A DNA stretch of 50,397 bases from a virus, in IMG/VR virus record IMGVR_UViG_3300037847_000900, positions 1 to 50,397 of that record, one strand, 5' to 3'. Under the pieces are notes generated by a model that had not been told where the DNA came from, did no database searches, and worked only from the letters and a program-made list of their open reading frames with translations. The translations under genes were made by a program, and so were the position numbers. Of this stretch, positions 24,481 through 33,142 are shown in pieces; within the stretch, counting starts at the first letter, position 1; every line of letters starts with the position of its first letter.

Positions 24481-24830
24481 CTGCTTACATTTCCTCTAAT
24501 AGAATATGTCCCTTCCATGATCCTTAGAGTTCTGTTTGAGCTGTCTACAAGCTCAAGATCATAGACACCATCACCAACTGTAAGAGCTGCGGTGTCTGTT
24601 GCGGATATTTCTAGTGTTATTGTTCCTGCCGAACCACCTAATGTTATTCTGCTATTTGCAGTTGTAAGGGTGATTACTTCTGAGGAATCGTCTTGATTTC
24701 GTCTGAGATCCATCTCTGCTGATGGATATCCAGTAAGATTTATAAGATTACCTGAGCTGTCCTTTAAGGTCAGAATCTGCCTAAAAGTAGCTCCTTGCTC
24801 TAATATGAAATGATGATAACCTGCTGCCAT
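24477..24830 (-). CDS. Small beta-rich protein, possible fibre adaptor
   Basis: 117 residues. [20 protein letters not shown] at the start, then AEMDLRR and [20 protein letters not shown], suggest an immunoglobulin- or BppU-N-like beta sandwich of the kind found beside phage fibres. It overlaps the start of the collagen gene by 4 bases, so stoichiometric production with it is likely. An adaptor role linking the fibre to the virion is an inference. Confidence 0.65.
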
Positions 24831-24912
24831 AAAATAATCCTATAAATCGCATGGTGTCTACCATTTCTAAACTCTAGCTTCTGCTATTTTAATCATACCA
24901 AGAAAAGTGCTC

Positions 24913-25266
24913 TTATGCTTTTTTCTTAGTAGTTCTTTTAGTAGTTTTCTTCTTTGCAGCTTTCTTCACTGGTGCTTTCCCACCTTCCCATGCTTCATTC
25001 ACATCAGGAGTTTCAGGGTCATCACCTTTTAAAGTTCCATCTTCATTTCTTGCTCTTTTGATCTCAGCTTCAACTTCTACAACTTCATCTGCAGAATCTA
25101 CTTTGACTTCCATTGCCCAACCATTCTCAACAAATTGATCTAGGATTGAGTCATGCCATTTACCTTTAGACTCTACAATTTCGTCTGCTTTGAGAAGCTC
25201 TATCTCTGTTCCAAGCTCATTACTTGCTGCGGGTTTTGGGACTATGATTTTAAACTTTCTACTCAT
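24913..25266 (-). CDS. Hypothetical head protein with Lys-rich tail
   Basis: 117 residues. An acidic middle (about 50-90) precedes a strongly basic C-terminus (about 98-117) of alternating Lys, Ala and Thr, resembling histone-tail or DNA-binding sequences. It stands between the decoration-like gene and the fibre adaptor gene. Small proteins of this type with a KKAAKKK end are common next to phage capsid genes, but no function is known to me. Confidence 0.6.
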   Translation of the reverse strand: MSRKFKIIVPKPAASNELGTEIELLKADEIVESKGKWHDSILDQFVENGWAMEVKVDSADEVVEVEAEIKRARNEDGTLKGDDPETPDVNEAWEGGKAPVKKAAKKKTTKRTTKKKA

Positions 25267-25285
25267 AATTATTCCTTTTTAAAGT

Positions 25286-25307
25286 GAGGGGTGTTTTACC
25301 ACCCCTC
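25286..25307 (-). terminator. Stem-loop after capsid/decoration genes
   Basis: A perfect 8-bp stem (GAGGGGTG with CACCCCTC) and 6-base loop lie in the gap of about 60 bases between the genes ending at 25326 and starting at 25266. On the transcribed minus strand it is followed by ACTTTAAAAAGG, not a clean U-run. It is therefore more likely an attenuator or RNA-stabilising hairpin limiting read-through from the capsid genes than a full terminator. Confidence 0.55.
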
Positions 25308-25325
25308 TAAACAATACAACTCCTA

Positions 25326-25748
25326 TTAAGCAGGTGCGTGTCTTGGCTTACCAAGAATTACAAATGCTGAACAAGGTGTTCCTGTTCCGTGTGTGCCACT
25401 AAAGTTAGCAACAACTCTCACATATCTCTTTGAACCTAAATATTCAATTTCTGAGATCTGCGGAGATTCGGCATTATCGTCTAATGTTAAGAACAAACCA
25501 CCTGAACCAAGTGATCCGTTTACATCAGCAGATTCTGCGTCACTCCAAGAAGAGTTATCATCAGAGTGCTCTAATTCAAACTCAATCTTGTTTGTGCCAC
25601 TTAATGTGATACCTTCAACGCCTGAGTCAACAACAATAGCCACATTTTCGTAGCCTTGGATATCAACTCCGTCTCCGTTAGCGTCTGCGTCACGGACAGC
25701 AGGAGCTAAAGATTGCATTAATTTGATGTTATTACTTAAATCTTGCAT
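25326..25748 (-). CDS. Putative head decoration protein
   Basis: 140 residues. A beta-rich protein with GYENVAIVVDSGVEG, then KIEFELEHSDDNSSWSDA, and KRYVRVVANFSGT, a pattern seen in small proteins encoded directly after HK97-fold capsid genes. It has a strong AGGAG site and a stem-loop downstream, consistent with high expression. The decoration role is inferred from position, size and composition. Confidence 0.6.
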   Translation of the reverse strand: MQDLSNNIKLMQSLAPAVRDADANGDGVDIQGYENVAIVVDSGVEGITLSGTNKIEFELEHSDDNSSWSDAESADVNGSLGSGGLFLTLDDNAESPQISEIEYLGSKRYVRVVANFSGTHGTGTPCSAFVILGKPRHAPA

Positions 25749-25760
25749 TACTTACTCCTA

Positions 25761-26978
25761 TTAACTAGCTGCTATTTTTAATTTGTTAATCGCTTCAGCT
25801 TGAACCACTTGACCACCAACTCTACGCCTTGCAATGTATCTAACATTACCAGTTGTAGCTTGTGTGAATGGATCTCTTAGAACCGCTAACGCTACTCTAT
25901 CCACAATCATATAAGCTCTTGAGAAGTCTCCGAAAGCAACGGGATAAGCACCCGCACCAACTGAAGGCATGTCACTAGCTTCAATATATGGATAACCTAA
26001 GATAGTGTTTGTAGCACCACCTTGTAGGCTCATACCTGCTTGGAACACATACTGACCTGCAGTATCTTTTAACTTTCTGATAGCTGCCAATGTTGATCTG
26101 TTGAATACAAATACACCATTTTTGCCATATTCAGATTTAATGTTGTGCACCAATGAAATTAAGCTGTCAGCTGTAATTGCTGTTCCGCTTCCTGATACTA
26201 CTTCGCCAACACTGCTGTTAGACATGAAGCCTTCAGGCTTACCAACACCATTACCGCTTACAAATGCAGCACCTTCAGCTTTAGCAAATTGCTCACTGAA
26301 CTCTGATTGCATTTCAGCTTCAAGATCAAACACTGTATCTTCTAAGTCTTGCTCAGAGATATCTACTAGAGCGTAGTGCTCATGTGCAGGTAGCTCTTCA
26401 AGTCCTACTTGATAACCACTTGTTTCTGATCTTGTTCCACTTTCTGAAACCCACTGAGCAGCAAACTGTCCAGTCCTTTTAGGAATCTGAATAGATCTTT
26501 GTCCAGTTGATCTTACTCTAGCAATAGATCTAATTGGTGAGATCTCAGTCACTGTTTTTAACAGCTCTCTGACATACTCAGGCGGTGCTAAATAACCACC
26601 AGTAGAATCATTGCTTACTGTAAGTGCTTTGCGTTCCATTGCGTCAAGAGATTCAATACCCTTTCTGCAATATTTGTCAAAAGCACCCATATATTCGTCA
26701 ACTTGCTTAGTTGAGAAACCTGAGTTAGGTCTTTTAATGACTGTCTCTAATTTCTCTACTTGCTCCTTGACCTCATTAGATGATTGCTCTGCTAGGCTTA
26801 GTTTTTGATTTACTTCTTCAAGAGAGTCTAGTTTGGACTCAATCTTAGACATCTTCTCATCTAAGTCAGCAACGCTTTCACCTTTTTCAATCGCTTCAAG
26901 TCTTTGGTCATTTACCTTTTTAAATTCTTCAAAGGTTTTGCCCATTTCATTGATAGCAGTTTTTACATCTTCCGACAT
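25761..26978 (-). CDS. Major capsid protein, HK97 fold
   Basis: 405 residues. The N-terminal coiled coil (about 1-90) is the scaffolding delta domain removed by the protease. The mature part begins near residue 105 and carries HK97-family features: ALTVSNDSTGGYLAPPEY, LLKTVTEISPIRSIARVRST, EGAAFVSGNGVGKPEG and YMIVDRVALAVLRDPFTQA. AGGAG stands upstream of the ATG. Preceded by the prohead protease and followed by a decoration-like gene, as usual. Confidence 0.96.
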   Translation of the reverse strand: MSEDVKTAINEMGKTFEEFKKVNDQRLEAIEKGESVADLDEKMSKIESKLDSLEEVNQKLSLAEQSSNEVKEQVEKLETVIKRPNSGFSTKQVDEYMGAFDKYCRKGIESLDAMERKALTVSNDSTGGYLAPPEYVRELLKTVTEISPIRSIARVRSTGQRSIQIPKRTGQFAAQWVSESGTRSETSGYQVGLEELPAHEHYALVDISEQDLEDTVFDLEAEMQSEFSEQFAKAEGAAFVSGNGVGKPEGFMSNSSVGEVVSGSGTAITADSLISLVHNIKSEYGKNGVFVFNRSTLAAIRKLKDTAGQYVFQAGMSLQGGATNTILGYPYIEASDMPSVGAGAYPVAFGDFSRAYMIVDRVALAVLRDPFTQATTGNVRYIARRRVGGQVVQAEAINKLKIAAS

Positions 26979-26990
26979 AATATACTCCTG

Positions 26991-27968
26991 TTATGATTTT
27001 AAGGTTTTAGTTAAGTTTGTTATGGCTTCTACCAATTCAGCATTTGCGGTCTCAACCTCTCGCTGAGAATCGTCAAATGATTTTGTCACTGCAGCTGCAG
27101 CAACCTTCGCTTCTGAACGGGATAGATTGAAAGCGTCTCGCAGTCCATTTTCCCACTCTCTGATGGTCATTTCCTTAGCCTTCACTGACCTGATAGTTGC
27201 CTTCGGGTTCATAGGGAAGGTCACTAAGGATATTTCCATTAGATCTACTTCTTTGATATAACGCCTTCTGTTGCGTTTATCGTAAGAAACTTGTTCAGGG
27301 TTCACTCTGAATCCAATACTTAGACCATCAAGTGCACCCATTTTCATTAGCTCGTATGCTTCTTGACCTGCTTGTGTTTTTAAAGCAAGTCTACCTTTTA
27401 CATATAAGCCGTGATCATCTTCTTTGATTTCGTCAAATACACCGATTGGCATATCTGTTTTGTGTTGATATAAGAGTTTTACATTATGAGGTTTTTTTCT
27501 TTTTAGGGATTTGGCAAAAGCTCCTGTTTCTATTACATCATTACCAAGATCTTTGTTGCCGAATACAGATCCGTATCCTTCAAAACTGCCGTAGTCTTTA
27601 TCTTCTTCTTCATCATCATAGGCTTTAATACTGGACTTAAACTCTAGGAACTCTGAATCTGCTTTCACATCTTCTCCTGTAGCTTCTACATATTCATCAT
27701 GTGTTGAGCAGGGCATGAAGATCTCTTGCCCATCTTCTGAATGAGAGTGAATACCCTCACAACCTATTTCTTCCGCTCTCTCTCTTGCTTCGTCTGCAGT
27801 AGAGAATACATCTCTTCTTATTTCTTCTTTGCTGCAATTCTCTTTAGAATCTTCGTAATGATTTTGCTCACTGGCTAGGGCAGCTGATTTTTCTTCATTA
27901 AAAGATTCCATCATGTCTCCCATATTTTTTGGTCCATAACTACTTATATCCTGTTTGTCAATAGACAC
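26991..27968 (-). CDS. Prohead protease (U35) with N-terminal extra domain
   Basis: 325 residues from a GTG at 27968 (an ATG at 27923 is an alternative start). Residues about 110-260 are the HK97 prohead protease: VKLLYQHKTDMPIGVFDEIK provides the catalytic His and GALDGLSIGFR the Ser. Residues about 45-100 form an added Cys/His-containing segment (CEGIHSHSEDGQEIFMPCST), absent from HK97 itself. The C-terminal helix (about 275-325) may be a scaffold. It cleaves the capsid delta domain. Confidence 0.9.
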   Translation of the reverse strand: MSIDKQDISSYGPKNMGDMMESFNEEKSAALASEQNHYEDSKENCSKEEIRRDVFSTADEARERAEEIGCEGIHSHSEDGQEIFMPCSTHDEYVEATGEDVKADSEFLEFKSSIKAYDDEEEDKDYGSFEGYGSVFGNKDLGNDVIETGAFAKSLKRKKPHNVKLLYQHKTDMPIGVFDEIKEDDHGLYVKGRLALKTQAGQEAYELMKMGALDGLSIGFRVNPEQVSYDKRNRRRYIKEVDLMEISLVTFPMNPKATIRSVKAKEMTIREWENGLRDAFNLSRSEAKVAAAAVTKSFDDSQREVETANAELVEAITNLTKTLKS

Positions 27969-28044
27969 TCATTGCATATATAGTATCCCATGACCTAGAT
28001 TAGCACAATATCTAGTCAAAATAAAAAACATCTAGTAATTCCAG

Positions 28045-28073
28045 TTTATATATTCCGATCTGTCATGTAGAAT
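28045..28073 (+). promoter_or_regulatory. Putative promoter of adenine methyltransferase gene
   Basis: TAGAAT (28068-28073) resembles a -10 box, with a weak TTTATA 17 bases upstream. The motif TATTCCGATCTG lies at 28051-28062 between the boxes. A start about 7 bases after the -10 falls on the ATG at 28080, so the message could be leaderless. The 111-base divergent gap must also hold leftward signals for the protease operon; none is clear. Confidence 0.4.
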
Positions 28074-28079
28074 ATTGCT

Positions 28080-28544
28080 ATGCCAAAAATAAGAGCATTA
28101 GAACATTCAGATCATTGGGAAACCCCACCTAAATTATATGAGATTCTAAATGATGAATTTGATTTTGATTATGATCCATGTCCCCTTCATGCTACTGAGT
28201 GCACTTTGTCAAAAGATTGGGGTCAGAGAAACTATGTAAATCCACCCTATGAGAGATTTACTAAAGAAGCATTTATTAAAAAGGCGTGGCTTGAGAGTAA
28301 AAAAGGAAAGCTCTGCGTCTGTCTTATTCCTGTATCCACATCTACTAATCTATTTCACAAACATATTCTTCCCAAAGCAAGTGAGATTAGGTTCTTATAT
28401 GGGCGTGTAAAGTTTATTGGATACAATACTTCGGGTGAGTTCGTTGATCAGAATGTCCCTAGGGTATCTTCTATGCACGATACTATGCTAGTGATCTATG
28501 ATGGTAGATCTCCTAAAAAAGATCTTATTGTGAGACCTTTCTAA
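28080..28544 (+). CDS. Phage DNA N6-adenine methyltransferase (Dam type)
   Basis: 154 residues. HSDHWETPPKLYEILNDEFD, DFDYDPCP, the catalytic NPPY (in NYVNPPYERF) and FLYGRVKFIGYNT match the small phage DNA_N-6-adenine-methyltransferase family. Such enzymes modify adenine, often in GATC, to protect phage DNA or mark it. It is a lone rightward gene between leftward blocks, ending in a 20-base overlap with the convergent cytidylyltransferase gene. No SD is visible at its ATG. GATC is common throughout the window, so the sites are not avoided. Confidence 0.85.
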   Translation: MPKIRALEHSDHWETPPKLYEILNDEFDFDYDPCPLHATECTLSKDWGQRNYVNPPYERFTKEAFIKKAWLESKKGKLCVCLIPVSTSTNLFHKHILPKASEIRFLYGRVKFIGYNTSGEFVDQNVPRVSSMHDTMLVIYDGRSPKKDLIVRPF

Positions 28545-28950
28545 GCCTTAGTTCTGATGAGCTGAATGTGTGCTCTCTTGAGTTGTAGTAGATCTCTATA
28601 CCTCTGTCTCTACATATATCATTGCCAGTGAAAGGCTTACCTTTATATTCAGATCCTATGATCCTAATATTTAAGGGCAGTGTGTTAAGAATATCTCTAA
28701 GCTCTGCTTCTCTGTTATAAACAATAATATCATCTACCCACCTAATAGCTTTGACCTGTATTTGGCGTTCTACAATGCTCTGCACTGGCGGGTTCTTTTC
28801 CGATCTGTCTATGCTTGGATCTAATTGAATAGCTACTGTCAGATGATCACAAACGCTTTTTGCTTCCTCAAACATAGCCACATGACCTGCATGTAGTAAA
28901 TCAAAAGCTCCTGCTGTAATTCCTTTCTTAATATCTAGCTCCTTCTTCAT
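28525..28950 (-). CDS. Cytidylyltransferase (HxGH nucleotidyltransferase)
   Basis: 141 residues from ATG 28950. TAGAFDLLHAGHVAMFEEAK carries the HxGH motif and SSSELRLRKV the C-terminal ISSTxxR-like motif of glycerol-3-phosphate/RfaE-type cytidylyltransferases. It joins a nucleotide to a sugar- or polyol-phosphate. Relatives occur in marine phages near head genes. Whether it supplies an activated donor for fibre glycosylation is speculative. Confidence 0.85.
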   Translation of the reverse strand: MKKELDIKKGITAGAFDLLHAGHVAMFEEAKSVCDHLTVAIQLDPSIDRSEKNPPVQSIVERQIQVKAIRWVDDIIVYNREAELRDILNTLPLNIRIIGSEYKGKPFTGNDICRDRGIEIYYNSREHTFSSSELRLRKVSQ

Positions 28951-29233
28951 CAACAAGTAATGCTTCTAATAACTTGTCAAACTCATCAAGATCTATCTTC
29001 CTTTTAGCCTTAATATGCAAATCTATAATATGCGTTATACGCTTCGTATCTAGGTCATTAAGGGGTTCTATCCTGTCAACAATATAACGATCTCCTATGG
29101 GGTTTCTGTAGTCCTTAAGGGCAAATCTATACTCTCTTAGTCTTTGTGTAATCTTAGGATTTTGAAATAAATCCATGGTCAATGGCACATCATCTAATTC
29201 TTTAAATTTTGGTATTCTTCTTGGATCTATCAA
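28928..29233 (-). CDS. Hypothetical protein before cytidylyltransferase
   Basis: 101 residues, charged and mostly helical, no membrane segment. It overlaps the MuF-metallopeptidase gene by 4 bases and the cytidylyltransferase gene by about 20, so it is part of the same message. No family recognised; a head-assembly or accessory role is possible from position alone. Confidence 0.65.
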   Translation of the reverse strand: MIDPRRIPKFKELDDVPLTMDLFQNPKITQRLREYRFALKDYRNPIGDRYIVDRIEPLNDLDTKRITHIIDLHIKAKRKIDLDEFDKLLEALLVDEEGARY

Positions 29234-31152
29234 TCTATCACTCCTATTGCGTCTATAATGTCATCAAATCTTTTCATGGTTTCAGGAACATAAAACTCAA
29301 GCAGCTCTCTCCAAAAGGCAGCATTGTCTCCACCCATAAGAGCAAACCAGTTTGCAAAGGCTTCTCCTGCATGATCTTGATTTACACCAGTGACTACTGA
29401 TCCATATCTTTTGTAATATGAGTCAGCATGACCCTTGAAGAATTTGTTATTACTTACAGAGCCAACAAAGTCACTAAACATATTGATCTCATCATTTGAT
29501 ATACCGCCATACTTTCTTGAGAATCCCATAGCAGTATCTAGCCAATATGTTCCGTTGTTATATCTTGATCCTTCTGCGATCTCTATGACTTGCTCAAGAT
29601 AATAGTTAATACTTGAGGTTCTGCCTTTGCCTACATCATTAAGATACTTCTTGACCCAATCCTTACCTAAGATCTTTTCTAATACTGCTGAATTTGCAAG
29701 AGGACCAGTGCCTTTGTTTACAAACGCATATACTTTGTCCTGAAACTCATCTATAGAGTTGATAGTCATGGTAGATCCATTCTCTGCTAGATCTATACCA
29801 AACTCTTTTGCCATAAAGTCAGGATCTCTTTTCCACTTGTAATCTTTGTCAAATCCTTTGGCTTTCTCTTTGTTTCCTGCTCTTTTATAACCTGAGAGCA
29901 TTTTCCGATCTGCTTGGATTTGTAGAGCAGCTGCTAAGGATAAATTTCCATGCAGTTCTACTCTGTTCATATCTTCTGCGTCTAATATGCCTGAAGCTCT
30001 TAGCCTATCCCTAAACTTAGGAGTGTCATCAATGGCGTGTCCGTATTCATGCTTCCATACCACATTAGTCCTATCAGCATTGTATTTGCTAGGCATGTGT
30101 ATTTTTCTTTGGAAAGGCATGTAGTAAGCACCGCCACTCTTAGCAAAGACCTCATTGAGCTTAGGAGAGTCTTTAATGATGTTCCTGATAGTTTGATTGT
30201 TATTCCAACCTGCATTATCGTGAAACTTCTTCTCTACCGAATCTACATCACCCCAATTTGGATCTAAGCCATCATCAGGCTCAACCTGAGCTGCAGGTGT
30301 CCCGTCTAACTCATCTTCTGCGTCAACATAAACAATCACACATCTACAGTTGATAACATTCTTAGCACCACCTCTAGGATCTCCTGCGTGTTTCATCTTT
30401 GCACCACCAACAGTGAAATCTTCGTCCATGGCAACTACTTGACCATTTGCGTCAGCGTGATCAGATCTTGTTCTATCATCAGCTGTTGCTACCCACTTCT
30501 TCATCATCTCTATGCCAGTGTCATTAGCTAACTCTTGGTGATATTGATGATTGGCAAAGGAAGCAGCTCCATGTGTCTCTGTCCTTGCAATTAGAGCAGC
30601 TCTACGCCTTGTGATAGGGATATATTCTGATGAGATGGTCCTTGCTATCTGATCTAATGTAAGATCTTCAGCTCTAAGGGCAGCTAATCTTCCTCGGATC
30701 TGCCAACTCATATTGAAGGAAATATTGCTTAAAACAAGCTCTCTAGTCCTGAAATAGCGGTCTATGAGAGCGTCAAACTCTTTTGATCTACCTAATACAA
30801 AGGCACTAGCCTTGGTCAAAGGCTTATATCTGATTTCGTTGTGATCCCATGTAGCTCTTGAGACTCTCTTATAGTGAGATAGAACTAAGGGTAGAAGATC
30901 TTGATCTAGTGTCTGCTTGGCTACTGAAGCGTCATAGACACCAGTCTGCTTGTAGAGATACATATTAACATTGACAAACTTCCTGAAGAGACTGCTTAGT
31001 CTTTTGTTAAATCTTCTCTCATGGTTATTTCTGAGGACAAGCTGCTCTCTAGCTTCTTTAGCTGAGTTGATTCGTCCTCTTTTGAAGTAATTAAGTTTCT
31101 TCTTATTTCTTGCTAGAGAGGGGGTGTCCTTTCGGGAATAAATCCGTGTCAT
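29230..31152 (-). CDS. MuF head protein fused to predicted metallopeptidase
   Basis: 640 residues. About 175-275 is the MuF head morphogenesis domain (RRAALIARTETHGAASFANH; KKWVATADDRTRSDHADANG; VINCRCVIVYV). About 310-640 is an added domain with VWKHEYGHAIDD near 366-374, a zincin-like HExGH motif, and AGEAFANWFAL near 600, a plausible third metal ligand. MuF proteins travel in the capsid and enter the host, and fusions to toxin or enzyme domains are a known theme. This one may be an injected protease. The start overlaps the portal end by about 50 bases. Confidence 0.87.
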   Translation of the reverse strand: MTRIYSRKDTPSLARNKKKLNYFKRGRINSAKEAREQLVLRNNHERRFNKRLSSLFRKFVNVNMYLYKQTGVYDASVAKQTLDQDLLPLVLSHYKRVSRATWDHNEIRYKPLTKASAFVLGRSKEFDALIDRYFRTRELVLSNISFNMSWQIRGRLAALRAEDLTLDQIARTISSEYIPITRRRAALIARTETHGAASFANHQYHQELANDTGIEMMKKWVATADDRTRSDHADANGQVVAMDEDFTVGGAKMKHAGDPRGGAKNVINCRCVIVYVDAEDELDGTPAAQVEPDDGLDPNWGDVDSVEKKFHDNAGWNNNQTIRNIIKDSPKLNEVFAKSGGAYYMPFQRKIHMPSKYNADRTNVVWKHEYGHAIDDTPKFRDRLRASGILDAEDMNRVELHGNLSLAAALQIQADRKMLSGYKRAGNKEKAKGFDKDYKWKRDPDFMAKEFGIDLAENGSTMTINSIDEFQDKVYAFVNKGTGPLANSAVLEKILGKDWVKKYLNDVGKGRTSSINYYLEQVIEIAEGSRYNNGTYWLDTAMGFSRKYGGISNDEINMFSDFVGSVSNNKFFKGHADSYYKRYGSVVTGVNQDHAGEAFANWFALMGGDNAAFWRELLEFYVPETMKRFDDIIDAIGVID

Positions 31153-33142
31153 GTTTACCGCTTCTAAATTTTCCGTTTCTTAACGCATAAAGGTAGCTAT
31201 TACATCTTGCAAATGCCCATTGCTCTTCAGAATTAACGCTTGGTCTAACACTACTAGGATTGGTCCTATATGCTCCTACACCTCTTTTGAATACTGCTAT
31301 GAGCGTTCTAACGCTTGTTTTCTTTGTTGGGTTATCCCCATACTTTTCATTGTGATCATCAGCTTTCTTCTGCAATCCTTTTTTGACCGCAGCTGAGACT
31401 TCAGCTTTCTCTTCCATTTCATAATATAGAAATAGCTTCTGTTCTTCCCTTTCAATTTCAGCTCTCTTCCTCTTTGCCCATGAGAATCCGCTGTCACCAC
31501 CCCACAATAACCATGCAATTTTACCTGCACTTGGGTAGCCTTCTTCCCCTGCATTGAAACCTTGACCTTGCTTATCTACTTCGTGTCTTGAGAAGAAGCT
31601 GAACATTCTTTTAATTGTTGATATGGAGAGGTTCTCCCGTGCTACTAAGGAATTTGCTCTTGCAACTCCTACGGCAGTCCCACCCCTATTGAACTTTTTT
31701 CTGAGTTCCAACCCTCGCTTTGCGTTATTCGCCATTGATTCTGTTGGTCTTGTATCTATGTCAGACAGAGCTTTGCTCATATCTAACCACTCATCAAATA
31801 GTTTCCCGTCAGGATCATCATCATCTTGGGGATCTGAATCTTCTACAGCTGCAACATCTTCTTCATTGAGGGGGTCTTGTGGTTCTGCTACAGCGTCATC
31901 ACCCAACGGGAATAAATTTGAAGCTATGTATAGACCATCTCCACCTTCTACTGGCTCAAGTCCTATCCTTTCTCTAGCTTCATTCCTAGTCATTATTCCT
32001 TCTCTAACAGCTGAAGTGACATTCTCATAGATCTTTTTCCTACGCTCAGAGAGAGCAGGGATAGAATCTATATCAAACTCTAAGGACAACCTGTCACCGA
32101 ACATAGGCACAAGCCACTCATTTAAGTCTGAAGATATCTTTTGTAGATATGGAATGATTGTTTCTTCATATAGAGCTAGTCTTGCTTCTGCTACATTTGC
32201 ATAAGTCTGAGCGTCAGGCACTCCTACTAGCTGAGACGGAACACCGAAACACATAGCAATCTCTGTTGCTGATAGATGTTTCAGGTTTAGGAAGTCCATG
32301 TCTTTTGGTGACAGACCCATTTCCTTCCAATCAAAGTCACCTTCTAGGAGCATAGGTCTACCTGCATTACCTGCACCTGAGAAGCGATTATTCAGATCTG
32401 TCAAAAGTTGTTGTCTTTGTGATTCAGTCAGATTCATTGCAAAACCTGCTTCATCTCTAGGTTTAAAGATCACTGCACCGCTAGGTCTAGCACCATTGGA
32501 TAATAGATTGACATTGTGCTTACCTGCCATATTGTGCTGATCTACTTCTGTAGCTGCAGCTGATAATGGACTACACCCATAGTAATCATCTAAGGGATTC
32601 CATAACTTAATATGCTTGAGCTCACTGAAGCCAGTGTCCTGATCAACCTCAAAGGATTGCTCTACTCTGCCGTTGATCATGTAATCGTAGCGATCAGGAA
32701 TAGGATTACCGCTACCTTTAATATTAATTCTGTCGGGTCTAAGATGATGGAGCTCCTTTGGAGCACCAAGCTCTGATCCTAGTTTTAAAACATAAGAGTT
32801 GCCACTCAACAATAGATAGCCATACAAGCTGCTAAAGAACTCTGAATAACTCTGCAGCGGATTAGGTCTATTGAGTAGCTCTATGAGGGGGTGTTCTTCA
32901 AGGATTTGATCTCCTATCTTGATGATAAATGGGACTGAACTTGCTCCCTTTGAGATCTCATTTACACATCTATAGACTATGGCGTTCTTAAGGTAGCCTT
33001 CTTTTGCAAGATCTTGATACTTATAGTCCTTTCCTGCTTCAGCTCCTACACCAAAATAACCCATCATATTTGAGTTCTGTTTGATTTCAGGTTTTACACC
33101 TAATCCAAACATTCTTTGAAAAAAATTTCTATCTTCTGCCAT
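31103..33142 (-). CDS. Portal protein, HK97 type, with long C-terminal extension
   Basis: 679 residues. About 1-410 is the portal (NAIVYRCVNEISKGASSVPF; HPLIELLNRPNPLQSYSEFF; SGNSYVLKL; PSQLVGVPDAQTYANVAEAR). About 455-679 is extra: NSLVARENLSISTIKRMFSF, then GKIAWLLWGGDSGFSWAKRK, and VGAYRTNPSSVRP with ARCNSYLYALRNGKFR. These modules recur in marine phage head proteins, often as separate parts, but their function is unknown. Length is well above the usual 400-500 residues. The start overlaps the terminase stop. Confidence 0.92.
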   Translation of the reverse strand: MAEDRNFFQRMFGLGVKPEIKQNSNMMGYFGVGAEAGKDYKYQDLAKEGYLKNAIVYRCVNEISKGASSVPFIIKIGDQILEEHPLIELLNRPNPLQSYSEFFSSLYGYLLLSGNSYVLKLGSELGAPKELHHLRPDRINIKGSGNPIPDRYDYMINGRVEQSFEVDQDTGFSELKHIKLWNPLDDYYGCSPLSAAATEVDQHNMAGKHNVNLLSNGARPSGAVIFKPRDEAGFAMNLTESQRQQLLTDLNNRFSGAGNAGRPMLLEGDFDWKEMGLSPKDMDFLNLKHLSATEIAMCFGVPSQLVGVPDAQTYANVAEARLALYEETIIPYLQKISSDLNEWLVPMFGDRLSLEFDIDSIPALSERRKKIYENVTSAVREGIMTRNEARERIGLEPVEGGDGLYIASNLFPLGDDAVAEPQDPLNEEDVAAVEDSDPQDDDDPDGKLFDEWLDMSKALSDIDTRPTESMANNAKRGLELRKKFNRGGTAVGVARANSLVARENLSISTIKRMFSFFSRHEVDKQGQGFNAGEEGYPSAGKIAWLLWGGDSGFSWAKRKRAEIEREEQKLFLYYEMEEKAEVSAAVKKGLQKKADDHNEKYGDNPTKKTSVRTLIAVFKRGVGAYRTNPSSVRPSVNSEEQWAFARCNSYLYALRNGKFRSGKHDTDLFPKGHPLSSKK

